Assembly: GCA_023432075.1 (NCBI GenBank)
Contig: JAEYVD010000084.1
Span: 1-5,668 of the forward strand
Reading direction: 5' to 3'
DNA: 5,668 nucleotides
DNA from: Pseudomonadota bacterium
Lineage (GTDB): Bacteria; Pseudomonadota; Gammaproteobacteria; Burkholderiales; Burkholderiaceae_B
The position numbers and the translations under genes are program-made. Under the pieces are notes generated by a model. That model searched no databases. It saw only the letters and a program-made list of their open reading frames with translations, and had not been told where the DNA came from. Each line of letters opens with the position of its first letter. Positions within the stretch are counted from its first letter, which is position 1. Shown here one piece after another: positions 1 through 4,800 of this stretch.

Positions 1-59
1 GCGCCCAGCAGGCGACGGCGCTGCGCATCTTGCAGGGGGTAATGCGGTTCGCTACTCAT
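1..59 (-). CDS. N-terminal fragment of a gene downstream of the lyase pair, possibly an exported solute-binding protein
   Basis: Only the first 19 codons are inside the window: MSSEPHYPLQDAQRRRLLG, starting at the ATG whose first base is 59. The start is supported by a strong Shine-Dalgarno, GAGGAAGACAG, directly before the ATG. Ten bases of it (AGGAAGACA plus the preceding G) are identical to the ribosome site of the SAF-domain gene at 1705. The polar start followed by RRRLLG is reminiscent of the n-region of a Sec or Tat signal peptide. Periplasmic tripartite-tricarboxylate (Bug/TctC) binding proteins of this bacterial family often begin this way and often sit beside catabolic lyases. That identity is a guess: no mature domain is visible. 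The gene follows the large lyase subunit by 160 bp on the same strand and could be co-transcribed with it. Confidence 0.6.
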   Translation of the reverse strand, partial: MSSEPHYPLQDAQRRRLLG

Positions 60-176
60 CTGTCTTCCTCCTTGGGGATAACGCCCGGGTAGGAATGCGT
101 ACGCCTTTGCTGCCGCGGACTGCGCCCGGGTCTGCTGGTTCTTGTCGTTGATGTTGCGATGATGCCGCGAGGGACG

Positions 177-204
177 GCCGGCGCGTTCTCCTGGTCGCGC
201 CGGC
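177..204 (-). other. GC-rich stem-loop between the lyase gene and the next gene
   Basis: A perfect 9-bp inverted repeat (177-185 against 196-204, GCCGGCGCG/CGCGCCGGC) surrounds a 10-nt loop, 16 bp beyond the stop codon of the large lyase subunit on the transcribed strand. No T-run follows on the minus strand, so it does not look like a canonical intrinsic terminator. It could protect the 3' end of the upstream message or cause partial termination. The rest of 60-219 shows no gene, only a 9-bp direct repeat CGCCCGGGT at 82-90 and 123-131. Confidence 0.4.
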
Positions 205-219
205 GCCCGGAAGGCCTTG

Positions 220-1395
220 TCAGGCGCTTTCGAAGATCCGCGTCAGGACGAATTCGCGGTGGCCCAGGGCTTCGGCAGCGGTCCACCGGCCATTGGCGGT
301 GGCCAGCATGCACTCCAGCAGCTTGTCGCCGGCCTGGTTCAGGTCGATCTCGCGTTGCAAGAGGCCGCTGGTGTCGACGTCGATGTGTTCGGACATCGTG
401 CGCACCGTGCGCGGATTGGCGCAGATCTTGATGACCGGCAGGATCGGGTTGCCGATGACATTGCCCTGGCCGGTGGGGAAGAAATGCACGGCGTAGCCGG
501 AGGCGGCGCACAGCGTGACCATTTCCGCCGCGGCCGAGGACGAGTCCATGAACCACAGTCCGGGGCCGTCGGGGATCTCGGCCTTGTCGATCACGCCGTC
601 CACGCGGCATTTCTTGCCGATCTTCTGGATGTTGCCCAGCGCCTTTTCCTCGATGGTGGTCAGCCCCCCGGCGATGTTGCCCTTGGTGGGCTGGGACTCG
701 GACAGGTCGCTGGTCTTCCAGCGGTCGATCATGGCCTGGTAACGGTCGAACATGAACATGAAGCGTTCGCGCACGGCGTCGTTGGCGCAGCGCTCGGCAA
801 CGATATGCTCGCCGCCGGTCAGTTCCGAGGTTTCGCCAAAGACCAGCGTGGATCCCAGTTCATAGAGCTTGTCGAACGCATTGCCCACCGTGGGATTGGC
901 GCCGCAGCCGGACGTGGTGTCGGACTCGCCGCACTTGGTGGAGACCCACAGATCGGAGATGGGGCATTCGCTGCGCGTGAGGGCGGTGGCGTAATGCACG
1001 TATTCCTTGGCGCAACGGGACGCGCGCATGATCGTGTCGTGGTCGCCGTGCAGCTCGATGGAAAAGCCCATGACCGGCTTGCCGGTGGCGGCGATGCCGT
1101 CGACCACGCGCTTGGTCCAGCCTTCTTCGATGCCGATCACGACCACGGCGGCCACGTTGGGGTTACAGCCGGTGCCGATCAGCGTGCGAAAGTGCAGTTC
1201 CAGATCCTCGCCGAACTGCAGCCGGCCGTAGGGATGAGGCAGGGCGAGGGTGCCCTTGATATTGTTGGCGACGGCCTCGGCCGCGGCGTTGGAGATGTCG
1301 TCCACGGGCAGGACGATGACGTGGTTGCGCACGCCGACGCGGCCATTGTCGCGGCGGTAGCCTTGGAAGGTGGTCTGGGCAGTGATGATGGACAT
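220..1395 (-). CDS. UxaA-family lyase large subunit, sulfolactate sulfo-lyase SuyB-like (altronate/galactarate dehydratase superfamily)
   Basis: This 391-residue protein belongs to the UxaA/GarD superfamily, whose members eliminate a leaving group (water, or sulfite in SuyB) next to a carboxylate, probably using a bound metal. Motifs seen: GVRNHV (21-26), GTGCNPN (74-80), STKCGESD (152-159), [22 protein letters not shown] (234-255), [18 protein letters not shown] (306-323) and [11 protein letters not shown] near the C-terminus. It lacks the N-terminal SAF domain of single-chain altronate dehydratases. That domain is encoded separately by the gene 28 bp upstream, the arrangement known for SuyAB. 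Several motifs match my memory of SuyB closely, but sugar-acid dehydratase activity is a real alternative. The start ATG follows an AGGAA box with 6-nt spacing. The protein is probably cytoplasmic. No signal peptide or membrane segment is apparent. Confidence 0.88.
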   Translation of the reverse strand: MSIITAQTTFQGYRRDNGRVGVRNHVIVLPVDDISNAAAEAVANNIKGTLALPHPYGRLQFGEDLELHFRTLIGTGCNPNVAAVVVIGIEEGWTKRVVDGIAATGKPVMGFSIELHGDHDTIMRASRCAKEYVHYATALTRSECPISDLWVSTKCGESDTTSGCGANPTVGNAFDKLYELGSTLVFGETSELTGGEHIVAERCANDAVRERFMFMFDRYQAMIDRWKTSDLSESQPTKGNIAGGLTTIEEKALGNIQKIGKKCRVDGVIDKAEIPDGPGLWFMDSSSAAAEMVTLCAASGYAVHFFPTGQGNVIGNPILPVIKICANPRTVRTMSEHIDVDTSGLLQREIDLNQAGDKLLECMLATANGRWTAAEALGHREFVLTRIFESA

Positions 1396-1423
1396 GGTGG
1401 GTTCCTGTGCGATGGACGGGCGC

Positions 1424-1705
1424 TTACCAGCGCTTGGTCTTGATGTTGTGCACGTGGGCGTGCTGGCCGGCCTTGATGGGCGCCACCACGCGGCCGATGT
1501 CGACGCCGTACTTGAAGACGGTGTCCCCCACGGCCATGTCCTTCATCGCCACCTTGTGGCCGATGGGAATGTCCTGCGACGCGCGCACATGGATGATCTT
1601 GTCCTCATCCATGATCCAGGCGTTCAGCTCCGTTCCGGCGGTCAGGCCCTCCACCACGGCGACCGCCACCGTGTCCTTCGCATCGTGCAATACGGCGTGA
1701 ATCAT
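1424..1705 (-). CDS. SAF-domain small subunit of the UxaA-family lyase (SuyA-like)
   Basis: This 93-residue protein is a single SAF domain, the piece that forms the N-terminus of one-chain altronate dehydratases and the small subunit of split enzymes such as sulfolactate sulfo-lyase. Typical motifs are DIPIGHKVA (45-53), KYGVDIG (65-71) and the terminal [10 protein letters not shown] (84-93). Its size, about 10 kDa, fits the small subunit of SuyAB-type enzymes. It is the first gene of the minus-strand operon. The large subunit follows after 28 bp, with its own ribosome site. The ATG at 1705 is preceded by GAGGAAGACA, a strong and close Shine-Dalgarno. The 5' leader is about 60 nt if the promoter at 1774-1802 is used. 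A GC-rich 7-bp inverted repeat (1728-1734 with 1748-1754) lies in that leader. Substrate is not decided by sequence: sulfolactate or a sugar acid are the main options. Confidence 0.88.
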   Translation of the reverse strand: MIHAVLHDAKDTVAVAVVEGLTAGTELNAWIMDEDKIIHVRASQDIPIGHKVAMKDMAVGDTVFKYGVDIGRVVAPIKAGQHAHVHNIKTKRW

Positions 1706-1773
1706 TGTCTTCCTCTCTGGGGTCAGGGCGCCGCCTGGGTGCTGCCTGCGGCGCGGATCACAACGGCCAGGAA

Positions 1774-1802
1774 ATCTTAGGCCGGGCTTTTTTCAAAGTC
1801 AA
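1774..1802 (-). promoter_or_regulatory. sigma70-type promoter of the lyase operon
   Basis: Read on the minus strand, a -35 box TTGACT (1797-1802; 5 of 6 consensus) is followed after exactly 17 bp by a -10 box TAAGAT (1774-1779; 4 of 6). Transcription would start near 1767, giving a leader of about 60 nt before the ATG at 1705. The -35 lies inside the left arm of the dyad at 1796-1831, so a bound regulator should block RNA polymerase. Confidence 0.7.
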
Positions 1803-1831
1803 CTAAATCATATAGATGAATTACATGACTT
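1796..1831. promoter_or_regulatory. imperfect 36-bp dyad, probable operator of the GntR-type regulator
   Basis: The outer arms AAGTCA (1796-1801) and TGACTT (1826-1831) are perfectly complementary. Inside them TAA/TTA (1804-1806, 1821-1823), TCAT/ATGA (1808-1811, 1816-1819) and the centre TA also match. In total 14 of 18 base pairs obey dyad symmetry around 1813.5. The stretch is AT-rich in a GC-rich genome. It overlaps the -35 of the lyase promoter and the first two bases of the -35 of the regulator promoter. The inference is that the regulator encoded at 1888-2643 binds here and represses both directions. Confidence 0.6.
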
Positions 1832-1859
1832 GAGCCGGCGGCCGTTGCGCCGCTACACT
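1830..1859 (+). promoter_or_regulatory. probable promoter of the GntR-type regulator gene
   Basis: The candidate boxes are TTGAGC at 1830-1835 (-35) and TACACT at 1854-1859 (-10), with an 18-bp spacer. Transcription would begin near 1866, leaving only about 22 nt of leader. The GGAGG at 1860-1864 would then be at or upstream of the RNA 5' end and could not act as the ribosome site. Confidence 0.5.
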
Positions 1860-1887
1860 GGAGGTCCACGATTTTTGCGATGCACCC

Positions 1888-2643
1888 ATGAATACCAGCC
1901 TGTCACCGACTGTGCCTTTGGGCAGTCCCTTGTACGAACAGGTCAAGCAAGCCGTGCTTGCCGCGCTGGCGCAAGGCGAGTGGAAGCAGGGCGACGCGAT
2001 CCCGCCGGAGAAGCAACTGGCCGAACGGTTCGGCGTGTCGATCGGCACGCTGCGCAAGGCCATCGACGAGCTGGCCGCCGAGAACATCCTGGTGCGGCAT
2101 CAGGGGCGCGGCACCTACGTTGCGGTGCATACGCGCAACCATCATTTCTTCAAGTTTTTCCGCATCGTGGGCCAGGACGGAAGTAAGTCCTATCCCACGA
2201 CGGAACTGCTGCGCTTTCGCCGCGTGAAGGCCTCGGCCGTGGCGCGCGAAAAGCTCGAGCTGCCCGCGGGCGCGTACGTTTTCGAATTCCTGAATGTGCT
2301 GTCGCTTAATGGCGACGTGGTGATGGCCGACGACGTGTGCCTGCCCGAATCGCGCTTTCCGGGGCTGCTGGAAGCGCACCTGCGCGAGCGCACCAGCACG
2401 CTCTACGCGCTGTACCAGGACCTGTTCGGCGTCAACGTCATCGCCACCGACGAGCGGCTGCGGACCTGCCTGGCCGAGCGCACGCACGCGCGCTGCCTGG
2501 GCGTGGCCGAAGGCAGCGCGCTCTTGGAGATCCGCCGCATCGCGTTTTCCTATAACCGCCAGCCGGTGGAATGGCGCGTGTCGCGCGTGAACACTGAACG
2601 CTACGAGTACCTGGGGCAGGAACCCTGGGAGGCCGGCGCCTGA
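1888..2643 (+). CDS. GntR-family transcriptional regulator, HutC type with UTRA domain
   Basis: This 251-residue repressor-type protein has an N-terminal winged helix-turn-helix at about residues 12-78 (PLYEQVKQAV, then IPPEKQLAERFGVSIGTLRKAI as the recognition unit, ending with the wing HQGRGTYVA at 71-79). It is followed by a UTRA ligand-binding domain at about 99-240 (YVFEFLNVLSLNGDVVMADD, LLEIRRIAFSYNRQPVEWRVS). Proteins of this class usually lose DNA affinity when they bind a pathway metabolite. The gene is transcribed away from the lyase pair, and both start next to a shared dyad, so the likely target is that operon plus itself. The inducer is probably the lyase substrate or a related compound (inference). 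ATG 1888 is the only in-frame start near the domain. No good Shine-Dalgarno lies at normal distance, since GGAGG at 1860-1864 is too far away. A three-codon ATG-CAC-CCA-TGA reading frame at 1880-1891 overlaps the start. Confidence 0.92.
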   Translation: MNTSLSPTVPLGSPLYEQVKQAVLAALAQGEWKQGDAIPPEKQLAERFGVSIGTLRKAIDELAAENILVRHQGRGTYVAVHTRNHHFFKFFRIVGQDGSKSYPTTELLRFRRVKASAVAREKLELPAGAYVFEFLNVLSLNGDVVMADDVCLPESRFPGLLEAHLRERTSTLYALYQDLFGVNVIATDERLRTCLAERTHARCLGVAEGSALLEIRRIAFSYNRQPVEWRVSRVNTERYEYLGQEPWEAGA

Positions 2644-2662
2644 GCCGGCCGTGGCGGGATGG

Positions 2663-2678
2663 CCGCCTTGCGAGGCGG
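2663..2678 (+). terminator. short hairpin after the regulator gene, weak terminator candidate
   Basis: A 6-bp perfect stem CCGCCT/AGGCGG with a TGCG tetraloop lies 20 bp after the stop codon of the regulator. No T-tract follows, so this is not a standard intrinsic terminator. It may be a partial stop or simply a product of GC-rich sequence. Confidence 0.25.
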
Positions 2679-2709
2679 GGCAATGCGCACCTGCCGTCAC
2701 GCGCGTGGC

Positions 2710-2740
2710 TTGCTGCCCGTGCGCCAAGCAGTGCTAGAAT
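2710..2740 (+). promoter_or_regulatory. promoter of metX-metW, extended -10 type
   Basis: A -10 box TAGAAT (2735-2740; 5 of 6 consensus) is preceded by TGC (2732-2734), which makes an extended -10. The best -35 candidate is TTGCTG (2710-2715), with a long 19-bp spacer. Expected start of transcription is near 2747, just upstream of the riboswitch, giving a leader of about 79 nt before metX. Confidence 0.6.
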
Positions 2741-2762
2741 TCCTGCCGCACTATCCAATTTT

Positions 2763-2821
2763 CGGCGCCGATTTGCCTGATCCGCTTGCGGGCGCCTTCC
2801 AATAAATCCAGCTAAAGAGGT
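2763..2821 (+). ncRNA. SAM-II (SAM-alpha) riboswitch in the metX leader
   Basis: This is an S-adenosylmethionine-sensing pseudoknot. Stem P1 is GGCGCC (2764-2769) with GGCGCC (2791-2796), 6 perfect pairs around a 21-nt loop. The loop opens with GATTTG, equivalent to the GAUUUA of known SAM-II RNAs, and ends with CCGCTTGC, like CCGUAUUGC. After P1 come AATAAAT (2801-2807) and AGCTAAAGAGG (2810-2820), matching the conserved AUAAAU and AGCUAAA-AGG. Pseudoknot pairing is possible between GC 2788-2789 and GC 2811-2812. It is also possible between loop CC (2782-2783, or CCT 2776-2778) and the GG at 2819-2820 of the Shine-Dalgarno. The metX ATG is 5 nt beyond AGAGG. Binding of SAM should hide the ribosome site and lower MetX synthesis when methionine is plentiful. 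The family and its mechanism are established; this assignment rests on motif reading. Confidence 0.9.
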
Positions 2822-2825
2822 CCGT

Positions 2826-4082
2826 ATGACCACTCCTGCCCAGAATTTGGCCGGTGATTCGGCCAGCGGGTTCGTTCCCGCAACCGTCACGACGTCCGAT
2901 ACCGTTGATCCCGGTTCGGTCGGCCTCGTCTCCCCCACCTTCATCCGTTTCGATGAGCCGCTACCCTTGCTGAGCGGCCAGTCGCTTGCGTCGTACGAGC
3001 TTGCGGTCGAAACCTACGGCACGCTCAATGCGCAGCGCACGAATGCCGTGCTCATCTGCCACGCGCTCAATGCCTCGCACCACGTGGCGGGGCAGGCCGC
3101 CGACAATCCCAGCGACCTGGGCTGGTGGGACAACATGGTGGGACCCGGCAAGCCGGTGGACACCAATATCTTCTTCGTGATCGGGGTCAACAACCTGGGC
3201 TCGTGCTTTGGTTCGACCGGGCCGGCCAGCATCAATCCCGAGACCGGCAAGCCCTGGGGCGCAGCGTTCCCGGTGCTGACGGTCGAAGACTGGGTGCGGG
3301 CGCAGGCGCGGGTGGCGGACCACTTCGGCATCGAGCGCTTCGCGGCCGTGATGGGCGGATCGCTGGGCGGCATGCAGGCCCTGAGCTGGTCGATCACCTT
3401 GCCCGAGCGCGTGGCCAACTGCATCGTCATCGCCAGCACGCCGCGCCTGTCGGCGCAGAACATCGGCTTTAACGAAGTTGCCCGGCGCGCCATCATCACC
3501 GACCCGGATTTCCACGGCGGCGACTACTATTCGCAGGACACCGTGCCGCGCCGCGGCCTGTCGGTCGCGCGCATGATCGGCCACATCACGTACCTGTCCG
3601 ACGACGACATGGCCGAGAAATTCGGCCGCGCCCAGCGCGCGCCCGCCGAAAACGGCGCCTACCGCTACGGCTACGACGTCGAATTCGAGGTGGAGTCGTA
3701 CCTGCGCTACCAGGGCGAAAAGTTCACGCGCTATTTCGACGCCAACACCTACCTGCTCATCACGCGCGCGCTGGACTACTTCGATCCGGCGCGCACCACG
3801 GGCGGTGACCTGGCCCGCGCGCTGGCGCCCGCCAAGTCCAACTTCCTGCTGGTGTCGTTCTCGACCGATTGGCGCTTTCCGCCGGAACGGTCGCGCGAGA
3901 TCGTGCGGGCGCTGCTCAAGAACGCCAGCCCCGTCACGTACGCCGAAATCGACGCGCCGCATGGCCACGACGCCTTCCTGCTGGAAGATGCGCGCTACCA
4001 CGCGGTCGTGCGCGGCTACTACGAACGCATTGCACGCGAGCTGGGCCTGGAGGCCCAGTTGACCGAAGGATCTTCCGAATGA
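2826..4082 (+). CDS. metX: homoserine O-acyltransferase MetX (probably succinyl-CoA using)
   Basis: This cytoplasmic enzyme acylates L-homoserine, the first committed step of methionine synthesis from homoserine. The 418-residue alpha/beta hydrolase shows the family start [13 protein letters not shown] (36-48), the segment [18 protein letters not shown] (121-138), the nucleophile elbow [12 protein letters not shown] with Ser179, the acid Asp348 in TDWRFPP, and the catalytic His381 in PHGHDAFLL. MetX proteins of this lineage are generally classed as succinyltransferases (MetXS). The Arg350 in DWRF fits an extra carboxylate to hold, but this is inference, and acetyl-CoA use cannot be excluded. 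About 35 poorly conserved residues precede the family core, longer than many MetX proteins. The start is fixed by AAAGAGG at 2814-2820, which belongs to the SAM-II riboswitch. metW overlaps the stop codon, indicating translational coupling. Confidence 0.96.
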   Translation: MTTPAQNLAGDSASGFVPATVTTSDTVDPGSVGLVSPTFIRFDEPLPLLSGQSLASYELAVETYGTLNAQRTNAVLICHALNASHHVAGQAADNPSDLGWWDNMVGPGKPVDTNIFFVIGVNNLGSCFGSTGPASINPETGKPWGAAFPVLTVEDWVRAQARVADHFGIERFAAVMGGSLGGMQALSWSITLPERVANCIVIASTPRLSAQNIGFNEVARRAIITDPDFHGGDYYSQDTVPRRGLSVARMIGHITYLSDDDMAEKFGRAQRAPAENGAYRYGYDVEFEVESYLRYQGEKFTRYFDANTYLLITRALDYFDPARTTGGDLARALAPAKSNFLLVSFSTDWRFPPERSREIVRALLKNASPVTYAEIDAPHGHDAFLLEDARYHAVVRGYYERIARELGLEAQLTEGSSE

Positions 4083-4693
4083 CTCCCGTGACCCCTCGCT
4101 ATGCCCACGGCGCGCTGCGGCCCGACCTGGCGCGCATCGCCAGCTGGATTGAACCGGGCAGCCGCGTCCTGGACCTGGGCTGCGGCGACGGCGCCCTCTT
4201 GGCGCATCTGCGCGATCATCGCCAGGTCAAGGGAGCCGGCGTCGAGCTCGACGACACCTGCGTGATCGCCTGCGTGCGCCGCGGCGTCGAGGTCATCCAG
4301 CAGAACCTGGAAGACGGCCTGGCGCTCTTTGACGACAAGCAGTTCGACACCGTCGTCCTGTCGCAGACGTTGCAGTCCATGCACCGCACCGAACACATCC
4401 TGCGCGAAATGGCGCGGGTAGCGCGTTACGGGGTGGTGTCGTTTCCCAACTTCGGCTACTGGCCGCACGGCTGGGCCATCCTGCGCGGCCGCATGCCCGT
4501 GACGGGGCAGATGCCTTATCAGTGGTACAACACGCCCAACATCCACCTGTGCACGCTGCGCGACTTCGAACAGCTTGCCGGCGAAGTGGGCCTGCGCATC
4601 CTGGAGCGCGCCACGTTCAACGAAGGCAGGCAAGTGAAGGCGTTTCCAAGCTGGCGCAGCACGCTGGCGGTGTACCGCTTTGCTTCCCCCTGA
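4079..4693 (+). CDS. metW: methionine biosynthesis protein MetW, methyltransferase-like
   Basis: This 204-residue protein has a class I SAM-dependent methyltransferase fold. Motif I is VLDLGCGDG (30-38), the core strand is [13 protein letters not shown], and the MetW-specific motifs are [21 protein letters not shown] and the following [14 protein letters not shown]. MetW is encoded next to metX in many proteobacteria and works with it in homoserine acylation. No methylated product is firmly established, to my knowledge. Its ATG shares the ATGA overlap with the metX stop (4079-4082), and an AAGGA box inside metX at 4066-4070 sits 8 nt upstream. An in-frame open frame extends further upstream, but it overlaps metX and is not part of this family. 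Expression should follow metX and thus the upstream SAM-II switch, at least through coupling. Confidence 0.95.
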   Translation: MTPVTPRYAHGALRPDLARIASWIEPGSRVLDLGCGDGALLAHLRDHRQVKGAGVELDDTCVIACVRRGVEVIQQNLEDGLALFDDKQFDTVVLSQTLQSMHRTEHILREMARVARYGVVSFPNFGYWPHGWAILRGRMPVTGQMPYQWYNTPNIHLCTLRDFEQLAGEVGLRILERATFNEGRQVKAFPSWRSTLAVYRFASP

Positions 4694-4712
4694 CATTCCG
4701 ACACGCCTCCTC

Positions 4713-4742
4713 CTGACGGCGCGGGGCAACAGGCCCTAAAAT
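4713..4742 (+). promoter_or_regulatory. probable promoter of ampG
   Basis: The -10 box TAAAAT (4737-4742; 5 of 6 consensus) is preceded after 18 bp by CTGACG (4713-4718; 4 of 6). It lies just after metW, so ampG is likely transcribed independently of methionine control as well as by any read-through. Transcription would start near 4749, about 52 nt before the proposed start at 4801. The -10 overlaps the in-frame ATG at 4741, which argues against that codon as the translation start. Confidence 0.55.
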
Positions 4743-4800
4743 GCCGGCACGCCCGCGGCCAGCGCCTGTGACGCCGCCGGCCAAGCCCCAGGAGACCGTC

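Noticed and set aside
82..131. Direct repeat CGCCCGGGT (82-90 and 123-131) as a regulatory or integration site
   Set aside because: Only 9 bp in GC-rich DNA, with no associated gene or mobile-element feature.
217..1443. 408-codon open frame on the plus strand opposite the large lyase gene
   Set aside because: It is the antisense shadow of a GC-rich gene. The composition is Gly/Ala/His/Asp rich, there is no recognised motif, and the minus-strand protein has full family motifs and a ribosome site.
1728..1754. 7-bp inverted repeat GCGCCGC/GCGGCGC in the leader of the SAF-domain gene as a possible riboswitch or attenuator
   Set aside because: A short GC stem with a 13-nt loop is common by chance in this composition, and there is no conserved aptamer motif or T-run. 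It is mentioned only as part of the gene entry.
1788..1793. T6 run next to GCCGGGC as a terminator on the plus strand
   Set aside because: No convincing stem precedes it, no gene ends there on the plus strand, and the tract forms the spacer of the minus-strand promoter.
1903..2727. 274-codon minus-strand open frame opposite the GntR gene
   Set aside because: No motif and typical shadow composition. The plus-strand regulator has clear winged-helix and UTRA motifs.
2961..4001. 346-codon minus-strand open frame opposite metX
   Set aside because: Same cause: a GC-biased shadow with Arg/Val/Gly/His-rich composition and no motif. metX on the plus strand is certain.
3869..4078. Upstream extension of the metW reading frame by 70 codons
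   Set aside because: It lies wholly inside metX in another frame and has non-MetW composition. The ATGA overlap with an AAGGA box gives the normal MetW start.
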